DNA of 26,261 nt, from positions 1 to 26,261 of the IMG/VR virus record IMGVR_UViG_3300032242_000131. One strand, written 5' to 3'. The notes beneath the pieces are model-generated. The model ran no database searches. It saw only the letters and a program-made list of their open reading frames with translations, and was not told the DNA's origin. This stretch comes from a virus. The translations under genes were made by a program, and so were the position numbers. Shown one piece after another: positions 19,472 through 26,261 of this stretch; position 1 is the first letter of the stretch; every line of letters begins with the position of its first letter.

Positions 19472-19764
19472 TGTATAGCTATAACAAAGTAGTCCGCGCA
19501 GCCTTGCGCCAATACCCTGATGGACTAACAGCCGCACAAATTTACGCAATAACCCAAGCACCGCAACACACAATCAGCACCTTACTTAGAACGATGCCGG
19601 ACGCTTACATTGATCGATGGCAAACCCGTGGTACGCAAAAGTATCTTAGCGCCGTGTGGTGTGTTGTCGTGCCACCGGAAAATTGCCCTAAGCCAGTTCC
19701 GAAGCGGCAGCTTGCACGAAAGCAACGCGCGTTGTCCAGCCTTTCCCAAACGTCCCAAACGTAG
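19471..19764 (+). CDS. Winged-helix DNA-binding-like protein (97 aa)
   Basis: The ATG shares one base with the previous stop (TAATG). Residues 1-50 form a winged helix (GLTAAQIYAITQAPQHTIST), followed by MPDAYIDRWQTRGTQKYLSA and VWCVVVPPENCPKP. This arrangement (HTH, MPDAYIDRW, PPE-x-CPKP) is one I recognise from Burkholderiales-type phages. A transcription-regulator role is inferred. The last 26 codons run antisense to the end of the muramidase gene, an unusual convergent overlap of 77 bases; the conserved part ends before it. Confidence 0.75.
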   Translation: MYSYNKVVRAALRQYPDGLTAAQIYAITQAPQHTISTLLRTMPDAYIDRWQTRGTQKYLSAVWCVVVPPENCPKPVPKRQLARKQRALSSLSQTSQT

Positions 19765-20197
19765 GCAGGCTTTGCAAGAAGCCGAGGCGTTTATCGTTGT
19801 ACGCTTTAATCAGTTCTTGTACGTCAAAAGCCGCCACAGCAGCCAAAGTACCGGAACCGATAGCGCCATCAGCGGTAACGCCTACGGCCTCTTGTAGCCA
19901 CTTTGCAGCGCGTCCAGGGCCACTATTAATTGCAGCATCAAACACGGCGTAATCAAGACCTGCGGGAAGGTCATCGCCGGACACCTTATCCCAATACTTC
20001 CGCTTATAGAGAGGCGCAACGTCATCAGGGGTAAGGCCGCGCATATCGGCTTCAGATACGGGATGGCCTACGAATTCTTCCCACACCGCTTTAGTGCAGC
20101 CAAGGTTGGTCATGCCGCCAGGATCTGCCGGATTGTCAACAAAACCGCCTTCCGATTGAAGGACGTGGGCTAGTGAGGCTTCAAAGTTTGAGTTCAT
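19688..20197 (-). CDS. Endolysin: GH108 N-acetylmuramidase
   Basis: A 169-residue protein. The N-terminus carries the glycosyl hydrolase 108 signature: catalytic E16 in QSEGGFVDNPADPGGMTNLG, then LYKRKYWDKV. The second half (DYAVFDAAINSGPGRAAKWL, GVTADGAIGSGTLAAV) matches the family's peptidoglycan-binding domain. Its length fits single-unit GH108 lysins. It cleaves the glycan backbone of the cell wall at lysis. No signal peptide is present, so release depends on the holin next door. The ATG overlaps the holin stop as ATGA and there is no good SD, so translation is coupled. Confidence 0.92.
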   Translation of the reverse strand: MNSNFEASLAHVLQSEGGFVDNPADPGGMTNLGCTKAVWEEFVGHPVSEADMRGLTPDDVAPLYKRKYWDKVSGDDLPAGLDYAVFDAAINSGPGRAAKWLQEAVGVTADGAIGSGTLAAVAAFDVQELIKAYNDKRLGFLQSLPTFGTFGKGWTTRVAFVQAAASELA

Positions 20198-20688
20198 TGT
20201 GTAGGCGTTGATTGGTGGAGAAGTTGATCTTTAGCTTGGCTAGATGCGCTACTACCAAAGAAAAAGGAAATTATCCCAGTCCATGCGGTTCCAAGGCTTC
20301 CTAGCATCATCATTAACGCATCAGACGTAGCAAAGGTTTTAGTCATTAGGCCAATCAGAATTCCAAAAAATCCAACCGTGACCACTAACGCTAAAACAGG
20401 CGGAATGATAGATCGCGTTGTTGCCTGCATATCTCGCGCAGACTTGCGGTCATCGTTTGCTAGTTTTGCAAAGTCTAGGTTCATCTCCTGCGCTTGCTTT
20501 TTCAGTTCCAGTTCGGCTTGCTGGAGAGCAGCTACTTGCGTGGCGTCAAGTTTGTTATTGCTGATGACATTTTGCACTTCTTCCGGTGTGCAGCCGATAG
20601 CCTTACTGACAGCGGATACCGCCATGCCTGCAAGTGGGCCACCCAATGCCGTGGCAATCGTAGGAGCAATTTGTGTTAGCCAATCCAT
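20194..20688 (-). CDS. Holin, 3TM type (GTA-holin-like)
   Basis: A 164-residue protein with a strong SD (GAGGAAG). The N-terminus contains a Gly/Ala-rich hydrophobic stretch (GPLAGMAVSAVSKAIG), a central amphipathic helix (ALQQAELELKKQAQEMNLDF), and two membrane helices near 93-115 (IIPPVLALVVTVGFFGIL) and 123-147 (ALMMMLGSLGTAWTGIISFF). The motif NDRKSARDM-like (ANDDRKSARDMQ) before them and FFFGSSASS after them are typical of 3TM holins. It forms the membrane lesion that lets the muramidase reach the wall. Confidence 0.88.
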   Translation of the reverse strand: MDWLTQIAPTIATALGGPLAGMAVSAVSKAIGCTPEEVQNVISNNKLDATQVAALQQAELELKKQAQEMNLDFAKLANDDRKSARDMQATTRSIIPPVLALVVTVGFFGILIGLMTKTFATSDALMMMLGSLGTAWTGIISFFFGSSASSQAKDQLLHQSTPTQ

Positions 20689-20689
20689 G

Positions 20690-21169
20690 TTACTTCCTCA
20701 TAAAGTCTGCGTATTCCATCGTTCCCCAAGCCAGCAAGGTAATCAGCAAAGCACCGGCAGCGATAGCAAGAACCATTTCAATAGTCTCGCTAATTTCTTG
20801 TTTCTTCTTGGCTTTGGCTTTTTCCATCGCTATCTCCTCTGACTTGCGTTTCTGGACAATCTTGTTGCGCTCTAGCATGATGGCTTGCCATACGTCAGCT
20901 TGGCCTGACCAAATCAACATCTGTTTAAGTTCGTTCTCAGCGTCTTGGAGTTGTTTGGCGTGCATCACCGTTTCAAACGCCTGCGCCGTGTCTGACTTAC
21001 TAAAGCCCTTTTTAGGTTCTGCCGCTGCCTTGGCTACTACGTCCTTGGCCTCAAAAAACTTCATTAAATCGCCGCTGATGCCCTGTAAGTCCTTGCCCAT
21101 CTTGATGGCAGCTTGCACCCCTTTAATGGCGGCTTGGGCGGTGGCGAACGCCGTTATCGGGTCTATCAT
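20690..21169 (-). CDS. Lysis-cassette membrane protein, unknown (159 aa)
   Basis: A 159-residue protein. The N-terminus is Ala-rich (IDPITAFATAQAAIKGVQAA), the middle is a long charged coiled coil (QLQDAENELKQMLIW, KIVQKRKSEEIAMEKAKAKK) and one membrane helix lies near 133-150 (VLAIAAGALLITLLAWG). It starts in ATGA overlap with the upstream gene and ends one base before the holin start. I recall similar proteins beside holins in environmental phages. A spanin-like or holin-accessory role fits a membrane anchor plus coiled coil, but there is no lipobox or signal peptide to prove it. Confidence 0.75.
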   Translation of the reverse strand: MIDPITAFATAQAAIKGVQAAIKMGKDLQGISGDLMKFFEAKDVVAKAAAEPKKGFSKSDTAQAFETVMHAKQLQDAENELKQMLIWSGQADVWQAIMLERNKIVQKRKSEEIAMEKAKAKKKQEISETIEMVLAIAAGALLITLLAWGTMEYADFMRK

Positions 21170-21399
21170 TTGTCTTGCTTGTGTTCCAAGCGGTCAAAGA
21201 CTTTGTTCATGATTTCTTTCAGTTCGCGGATGTCCTCGCGGTAGTCGTCTTTGGCAACATACGACTTTGGCAGGTCTTCACGAAGTTTAGAAAGGTCAGA
21301 TTTAAGTTCTTTGACAGCGCCCCACATTTCACGGGCAAACCAGCCTATTACCGCCATTGAAGCGCCAAGGCCAAGATCAATGATGTGCTGCATTTCCAT
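21166..21399 (-). CDS. Small TM plus coiled-coil protein, XhlA-like
   Basis: A 77-residue protein. One membrane helix at about 6-22 (IDLGLGASMAVIGWFAREMW) is followed by a charged coiled coil (VKELKSDLSKLREDLPKSYV, DIRELKEIMNKVFDRLEHKQ). The layout recalls hemolysin XhlA and similar lysis accessories, but with the membrane helix at the N-terminus. It starts after the tail-collar gene stop (TAATCATG) and is coupled to the next gene by ATGA. Function in lysis is inferred from position and topology. Confidence 0.75.
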   Translation of the reverse strand: MEMQHIIDLGLGASMAVIGWFAREMWGAVKELKSDLSKLREDLPKSYVAKDDYREDIRELKEIMNKVFDRLEHKQDK

Positions 21400-21401
21400 G
21401 A

Positions 21402-21944
21402 TTAGGTCTTTTGAATGTAGGCCAATGCGTAGTAGGTAGGCAGGTAAGTACCCACGTTGCTGGTAGATGCCGCAGTAAAGCCGCCTGTGTTGCCCACAGC
21501 GTAGGTATTGCCAGCGCCGACGACAAAGGAGTCTTGCAGGTTAGGTGTGCCGTTCTGACCGTTGCACAGGTTGTAGCCGGAAGGAATAGAACCGATGCTG
21601 CCTGACCACATGATGATGCCGCCAGACGGTACAGCCGAGACGCTAGGCGTAGTTCCGATGATGCCGTAGAGGTTGTCGTAAGTTTGAATGACAGCGTTAG
21701 TAGAGTCGGCAAGAACGAATTTGTAATTAGTGCCGTAGGTAAGCCAAATCTCTTGCGGAGGACGACCGTCTGTTCCTAGTTGGATGGGGTTGGTGTTGGT
21801 CGTGGTTCCAGCCGAGGTAGTGTAGGTTGCCGTGGGCGTGGTGCTGCCCGCTAGGTAGGTGTAGAGATACCCGCCAGCAAGCGGGATTCCGGTGGTGGTA
21901 AAGAACTGGAAGCCGTTACCGATGGGTGAAAGATTGACGCTCAT
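21402..21944 (-). CDS. Tail protein with phage tail-collar domain
   Basis: A 180-residue protein. The N-terminal half (PIGNGFQFFTTTGIPLAGGY, LGTDGRPPQEIWL) is an anchoring domain seen in short tail fibres and spikes of podoviruses. The C-terminal half (GGIIMWSGSIGSIPSGYNLC, NGTPNLQDSFVVGAG) is the tail-collar fold, which often takes part in fibre trimerisation and receptor contact. SD AAAGGAC is present and the start shares ATGA with the ejection protein upstream. It is much shorter than most collar-containing fibres, so it may be a small adaptor fibre working with the long fibres at the left of the window. Confidence 0.85.
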   Translation of the reverse strand: MSVNLSPIGNGFQFFTTTGIPLAGGYLYTYLAGSTTPTATYTTSAGTTTNTNPIQLGTDGRPPQEIWLTYGTNYKFVLADSTNAVIQTYDNLYGIIGTTPSVSAVPSGGIIMWSGSIGSIPSGYNLCNGQNGTPNLQDSFVVGAGNTYAVGNTGGFTAASTSNVGTYLPTYYALAYIQKT

Positions 21945-24064
21945 TTTCCAATGTCCTTTAATGATGTAACACCAGCAGCCGGTTCAAGAGCCTTTTGTGT
22001 TGCTTTGCCTGCCTTGTATTTTTGCACTTGTCCGCGAACGATAGTTCCAACAGGTACACCAAATTTACCACCGCCAAGAATGTTAGCACCAGCTTCCAAG
22101 CCGCCTGCGGCTTTGTCTGCCAAAGCACCTACTAGCGTATTGGAATTGTTTACAAAACTTCCCTTTGGTTGGGCTTGGGTGTAATGCGCTACGTTGCCCA
22201 ATGTTTTCAGCATGGACGATGCGTCAGGGTTAAACACCAAATTAAGTTTTTGATTGCTATCAAGTTGCTTGATTGCTTTGTTAAAAGCAGCCTGAGAAAA
22301 GTTGCCGGAACCGTCCACAGATTTATCACGCAACCAATTTAACGTGCCGCCACTCATGTGCTGATGTGCAACAGAATCACGGCCTAACTGGTCAATCATT
22401 GCTTGAACATTGTCGCGGCTTCCGTTGATAACAAACTTTTGCACAAAGTTATCAGGCGCAACAGCATCATTAACCGCAGCGTTATAAGCGGGGTCTTTGT
22501 CCAACATATCAAACCTAGCTTTAGCAGCAGCGCGAGCCGTGTCAGCCAATGGCTTCAGTTCTTTTGCGCCTTCTTGCAAAGGCAGGTTTTCCAGTTCCTG
22601 CACCATAAACTTAGCAGCCATGCGCGTTGGGCCATCGGCAGCAGTAGCGGAAATGTTGCTAAGATTTCGGCGCAGGCTTAGATAGTTTTCAAACGTCATT
22701 GAATTGGCGTCTGCCATTCGGTTCAATGCTGCCATTTGTCCCGATGGTGCTTCATCAGTCAACAATTCAGAACCAAGTTTCTTTTTAATGTTTTCTAGCA
22801 ATGTTGGTGCATCAATCGGAAATTGACCGCCGTTTGCATCACGCAATGCTTGATATTTTGCATTAATGTCTTGGTTACGCGCATCATCAATTTTCTTGTA
22901 TGCGTCAATAAGTGCGTCGCTATTCTCAATCGTTTTTGTGCCATACGCATCAGGTGCAGCGGTTTCACGAATAGCGTCAATGTTTTTCACCAATTGACCG
23001 TTTTGCTCATTAAATCGATTAGCCAATTGCGGGTCTGCGCCCCTGCGGTTTTGCTCAGACGACAACAAATTTACATCGCCAGTTGCTTGACCTTCAGTTA
23101 GACGAACGGGAACCGGCAAAGAATCCGCTTCAATGTGGCGCTGTAAAACGGGCAAATTTACTTTGCTTGGAGATATGTTGCTTAACGCTTTTTGCAGTTC
23201 GGGGCTTGCCGTGGACAATGCAGCCTTAATTGTGGTTTCAGTTGGCACAGCCGCCGCACCAACGCTTCCAGAAGTGCCGCCTTGAGGTTCAAACGTGTAT
23301 TCAGGCAAAGCAGCCTTAATAGCCGTACCAGCGCGTCCCAATGGGGCTTTGGCAAAGGGAGCCAACATCATTGCAGCGGATACGCCTTGCTCAATGTCGG
23401 TTGGGCTAATACCCGTGCGTTGACCTATTTCCTGTGAACCTTTTTGGACAACATTGCCCATTGTTTGTGCAGCCATTGCGGGCAAAGAAGTTTGATAGCC
23501 TGGCTGGTCAGTAACGCCCATCAAACGTCCGACAGGGTTAGCCAAGGCTTGAGACACAGGCGCAGCAGCAGCGGTAGCTTCTTGGTCATTCAAGCCAAAT
23601 GCTCGACCAGTCCAATATCCGCCTGTATTTGCAAGTTGAGAAGGCAGATTTCCAACAAAATCAAGCGCAGAAGCGATTTCTCCAGGCGCACGTTGTCTTA
23701 GTTGCAATGCACGTTGAAATGCTTGAGTAACTAAGCCGGGCTGTGCAGGCTTGACCTGCGCTTCCATTTGCTGCGGTGTTAGGTGTCCTTGAGGGGTAAC
23801 AGCACCAACAGCAGACAAGTTAGGCGAAGCAGGTGCATCAAGAAAATCAAGCAATGTTCCGCTTTTTGTTTCCTGAGAAGAACTAGGGTAAGCCTGATAA
23901 TATGATTTCAACATTGCAGCAATTTCGGGTTTCCCCTGTGCAGCTTGTGCCTCATAATTTTGCAATACTTCTTTTGGAAGTTTAGTTCCAGTCCATACCA
24001 TGCCACTTGGCGCGGCATTAGAAGTCGCTTGTTTATCGTCAATAAAGTCAAGTAGCGTAGCCAT
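21941..24064 (-). CDS. Large internal virion/ejection protein (707 aa)
   Basis: A 707-residue protein without signal peptide. The N-terminus has two copies of the motif TLLDF(I/L)D, near residues 3-9 and 70-76. A hydrophobic Ala/Gly region follows (about 195-260; QGVSAAMMLAPFAKAPLGRA). Residues 300-560 are mostly helical with RLTEGQATGD, NRRGADPQLANRFNEQNGQL and LSLRRNLSNISATAADG patterns. The C-terminus is Gly/Lys-rich. I recognise this layout from putative ejection (internal) proteins of podoviruses, which enter the cell with DNA. SD GGAAT lies upstream, and start and previous stop share one base (TAATG). It lacks a lytic transglycosylase motif. Confidence 0.75.
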   Translation of the reverse strand: MATLLDFIDDKQATSNAAPSGMVWTGTKLPKEVLQNYEAQAAQGKPEIAAMLKSYYQAYPSSSQETKSGTLLDFLDAPASPNLSAVGAVTPQGHLTPQQMEAQVKPAQPGLVTQAFQRALQLRQRAPGEIASALDFVGNLPSQLANTGGYWTGRAFGLNDQEATAAAAPVSQALANPVGRLMGVTDQPGYQTSLPAMAAQTMGNVVQKGSQEIGQRTGISPTDIEQGVSAAMMLAPFAKAPLGRAGTAIKAALPEYTFEPQGGTSGSVGAAAVPTETTIKAALSTASPELQKALSNISPSKVNLPVLQRHIEADSLPVPVRLTEGQATGDVNLLSSEQNRRGADPQLANRFNEQNGQLVKNIDAIRETAAPDAYGTKTIENSDALIDAYKKIDDARNQDINAKYQALRDANGGQFPIDAPTLLENIKKKLGSELLTDEAPSGQMAALNRMADANSMTFENYLSLRRNLSNISATAADGPTRMAAKFMVQELENLPLQEGAKELKPLADTARAAAKARFDMLDKDPAYNAAVNDAVAPDNFVQKFVINGSRDNVQAMIDQLGRDSVAHQHMSGGTLNWLRDKSVDGSGNFSQAAFNKAIKQLDSNQKLNLVFNPDASSMLKTLGNVAHYTQAQPKGSFVNNSNTLVGALADKAAGGLEAGANILGGGKFGVPVGTIVRGQVQKYKAGKATQKALEPAAGVTSLKDIGK

Positions 24065-25350
24065 TATTGGATGATTCCAAGTTTTTTAGCCATAGCTTTC
24101 TTTTGACGCAATTCTGTCAATTCTGCTGGCGTCATAGATTTAAGCATTTGCTGCGCTTCTTCAGCGGTCATTTGTTGGAAGAATCGAGGGTCTGCGGCAT
24201 TAGTAAATTGCATCAGTTTTTGACCATACGCCGTTGGGTCGTTTATATATTGAGACAAGAAATTAGCTTTAGATAATTTGAAATCTTCAAAACCAATTAG
24301 TTGATTAACAACCTTGTTTAATCCTGCTTTTGTCATTACGACATTAGGATTTGCAACCTGTGCCAAAGCGCGAGCAGCATCAGTATTGCCACCAACCAAC
24401 GTTAACAGATTTTGGTTCTTAATCAATTCCTCTGTATTTGAGGTTTTAAGCGTATCGTAAGGAATGCCAATGGCATCCGCCACCTTCTCAGCAAACAATT
24501 TCTTTTCGCTTAACAATCCAGTATATGAGTCAGGAATAAGACCTTTGATTGTTTGGAAAATGGCTTTGTTTTTAGGCGCTGTGACTGCATCTGCCTGCGT
24601 TTGTGCAACATCGGAAGCGACAGCCGTACCCGTACCCGTTCCGAATGCGGATTGCTGCGGAGTCAATGCCGCTTGAACCGTTGAAGGTGCGCCCAAATAA
24701 CCAGCTACGCCATTTCTTACAACAGGAGTTGTCGGCGGCAGTTCCGCTTGAATGCCAGGGCCGGTTGCCTGTCCAGGTGCTTGCATAGCTAATGCGCCGC
24801 CAGCAGTTGTCGGAACAGCGCGAGCGCCCGTCGGAACCATTTGATTAGCAGGGTACAGCTTATCAATCTGACTTTCAGCACTCAATGAGTTAAGAGCATA
24901 TCGACCAAGTTGAACACGCAAATCTTTGTCAGAAGCGTTTGCAGGTACGTTTTGAAGTGCTTGATTAATTGCCGCTTCGGGTGCGCCTGCATTTTTCATT
25001 GCCTGCGTTATATGGTCTTTTACTATTTGAGGTGTAATAGGGTCATCAGAGTTCAGCAGCTTCAACGTGCTTCTTGTAGCATTAGAAACGTGCTTTTGCA
25101 GATTGTCTAATTGCTCGCTATTTAGTTGGGTAGCAGCGGTTCCGGCTTGGCTTTGTGCTTGAGCAATTTTTGCAGCTTGCGTTTGTTGAGCAACATTAGC
25201 TTCCGCTTGCGCTTTTTGAAGTGCCAACGGGTTCATTTGCTGCGCTTGCTGGTAGTTCTGCACGCCGGACGCAAGGTTCAGCATATCAGCCATTGAGGTC
25301 TGCGCCCCCGCAGGAACGGGGTTTGCGTAGCCAGTAAAATAATCAGCCAT
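24064..25350 (-). CDS. Putative internal virion/ejection protein (428 aa)
   Basis: A 428-residue protein starting after AAGGTG. The first 100 residues are Ala/Gln-rich and helical (QQAQQMNPLALQKAQAEANV). A Pro/Thr/Gly linker spans about 165-240. The C-terminal 160 residues contain GLIPDSYTGLLSEKKLFAEK, then KTSNTEELIKNQNLLTLVGG and end in a Met/Glu helix. No enzyme motif is visible. It sits between two other large Ala/Gln-rich proteins in the same operon, like the P22 injection protein cluster (gp7, gp20, gp16). Assignment is by composition and position. Confidence 0.65.
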   Translation of the reverse strand: MADYFTGYANPVPAGAQTSMADMLNLASGVQNYQQAQQMNPLALQKAQAEANVAQQTQAAKIAQAQSQAGTAATQLNSEQLDNLQKHVSNATRSTLKLLNSDDPITPQIVKDHITQAMKNAGAPEAAINQALQNVPANASDKDLRVQLGRYALNSLSAESQIDKLYPANQMVPTGARAVPTTAGGALAMQAPGQATGPGIQAELPPTTPVVRNGVAGYLGAPSTVQAALTPQQSAFGTGTGTAVASDVAQTQADAVTAPKNKAIFQTIKGLIPDSYTGLLSEKKLFAEKVADAIGIPYDTLKTSNTEELIKNQNLLTLVGGNTDAARALAQVANPNVVMTKAGLNKVVNQLIGFEDFKLSKANFLSQYINDPTAYGQKLMQFTNAADPRFFQQMTAEEAQQMLKSMTPAELTELRQKKAMAKKLGIIQ

Positions 25351-25358
25351 TTTGCACC

Positions 25359-26261
25359 TTATGGTTTAACAGGGTTAATTGGGTTGATTTGGTTCAGCAG
25401 CGTAGACAACAGCACAGAATTTCCTACACCCGTTGCGCCCGATGCATTAGCTTGCGCCTGACCCAACATTCCAGCAGCGCGAACACCAGCCAATCCAGTA
25501 TTGAGATCAACCGTTCCCTTACCGTAATTTGCGCCAGCAGTAGCTGCGCCGGTGTTTGCAGTATTGCCAATGTTAGCGATTCCTGCCAAACTATTGTAGA
25601 TGTTGTTGCGTTGGGTTTGGTAGTTGTTAAACGCATTCTGATACGCATTGCCTGCGTAATTCTGCGTGTAGTTTTGCAAGCCTTGCAAGGTGTTCCCAGA
25701 CAATGCGCCGCCGCCTACGTTAGCCGCACGTTGATTAGCCATTTGCCCTTGCTGCAACATAAAGTCGTAGTTAGGGGCTAGACCCTTCTGCAAGTCTGTG
25801 GCGTCAAATTGGTGCGTTAAGTAGGGTTGTTGGGCATCTAAAGCATTAATTGCGTTTGCGCCAGCAGTTTGATACGGCTTGTAATAACCCGTTGTAGTGT
25901 CGTAAACACCCTTCAAAATGTCTTGCGATTTAGCATTAGCATCAGCTTGCGCGTTTACACCTGCACCAATTGCGCTAGAAATGTTGCTAGAGTTAACAGC
26001 ACCGATGCCACCTTGCAGCAAAGATGCCAGTTGCGTTCCATTTAATCCGGTCACGTCAGTCAATTGTTTGAGGTAGTTAGAAAGGCCAGTTCCGGCAGCC
26101 GCACCCGCAGCGCCAAGTCCAGCGCCAGCACCTGCACCAGCACCAGCCGCACCCGCAGCACCAAGTCCAGCGCCAGCAGCAGCAATGCCATTTGCAGGAC
26201 CTGCGGCAGCAGGAACTTCGCCTACAATACCAGCGGTGGGATATGCAGCAAGGTCAGAGGC
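25359..26261 (-). CDS. Putative virion/ejection protein, 5' end outside window
   Basis: The frame is open from the right edge through TTG at 26063 without a stop, so the gene begins outside the window; 300 residues are visible. The upstream part contains an Ala/Gly run (AGAGLGAAGAAGAGAGAGAG) after GIVGEVPAAAGPANG. The remainder is Asn/Ala/Gln/Gly-rich (QQPYLTHQFDATDLQKGLAP, NVGGGALSGNTLQGLQNYTQ, NAFNNYQTQRNNIYNSLAGI). That Asn/Gln-rich repeat style is common in head-tail or internal proteins of environmental podoviruses. It is the first of three structural proteins in this block. Function inferred only. Confidence 0.7.
   Translation of the reverse strand, partial: ASDLAAYPTAGIVGEVPAAAGPANGIAAAGAGLGAAGAAGAGAGAGAGLGAAGAAAGTGLSNYLKQLTDVTGLNGTQLASLLQGGIGAVNSSNISSAIGAGVNAQADANAKSQDILKGVYDTTTGYYKPYQTAGANAINALDAQQPYLTHQFDATDLQKGLAPNYDFMLQQGQMANQRAANVGGGALSGNTLQGLQNYTQNYAGNAYQNAFNNYQTQRNNIYNSLAGIANIGNTANTGAATAGANYGKGTVDLNTGLAGVRAAGMLGQAQANASGATGVGNSVLLSTLLNQINPINPVKP
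26098..26178 (-). repeat. 33-bp direct repeat in Ala/Gly-coding segment
   Basis: The 33-base unit at 26098-26130 recurs at 26146-26178 with one mismatch, a period of 48 bases (16 codons). It encodes AGAGLGAAGAA twice in the Ala/Gly-rich segment of the right-end protein. In-frame slippage or recombination could change the segment in 16-residue steps. Confidence 0.85.

Noticed and set aside
20690-21399. Rz/Rz1 spanin pair within the lysis cassette
   Set aside because: The two proteins have membrane helix plus coiled coil, but no lipobox and no embedded Rz1-like frame was recognised, so the spanin label is not supported.

Overview
The window is one contiguous stretch of a tailed double-stranded DNA phage genome with P22-like (podovirus-type) head genes. 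The evidence is a P22-type portal, a P22-type coat protein and scaffold, a PBSX-type terminase pair, large repeat-rich internal (ejection) proteins, a lysis cassette and tail-fibre genes. No tRNA, rRNA, CRISPR array, IS element, integrase or CI-type repressor was seen. Base composition is near 50% G+C. Several small early genes resemble families I remember from phages and prophages of Burkholderiales and from freshwater metagenomes, so a betaproteobacterial host is a reasonable but unproven guess. Both window ends cut through genes (a tail fibre at the left, an Ala/Gly-rich virion protein at the right).

Layout. (1) 1-11192, minus strand: the late morphogenesis operon. Transcription runs leftwards: small genes, GroES-like co-chaperonin, two small genes, TerS, TerL, portal, scaffold, coat, three small virion-type proteins, two tandem tail fibres. 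A promoter with a perfect TATAAT and a TGTACA palindrome at its expected start site lies at 11216-11260. (2) 11254-11469, plus strand: a lone small gene between two minus-strand operons. (3) 11372-15835, minus strand: a DNA metabolism operon of tightly overlapping genes. It holds a DnaT-like replication organiser, two unknowns, a C5 cytosine methyltransferase, a DnaB-type helicase, a small unknown, a VRR-NUC nuclease, another unknown and an HNH/YbcO-like nuclease. (4) 15836-16302: the control region, with a 59-residue Cro-like repressor (too short for usual ORF cut-offs), two TCACA-TGTGA operators on divergent promoters, and between cro and the replication operon a strongly structured element ending in a U-tract. 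(5) 16303-19764, plus strand: early genes, including an Erf-type annealing protein, a lambda-exonuclease/RecB-like nuclease and an SSB-like protein with a DDSIPF tail (a recombination module), plus many micro-genes joined by ATGA overlaps. (6) 19688-26261, minus strand: lysis genes (GH108 muramidase, 3TM holin, two membrane/coiled-coil accessories), a tail-collar protein, and three large ejection-type proteins.

How the parts work together. Cro probably sets the balance between the rightward recombination genes and the leftward replication genes. The structured terminator after cro could make replication genes depend on antitermination. The late promoter at 11.2 kb would then drive packaging and head genes.

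The two most unusual observations are: (a) the methyltransferase gene carries, in the +1 frame of the same strand, a second 248-codon ORF with its own family-like motifs, which looks like true dual coding; and (b) the three-stem, GNRA-capped, potentially pseudoknotted RNA at 15845-15946, which I cannot assign to any named class.
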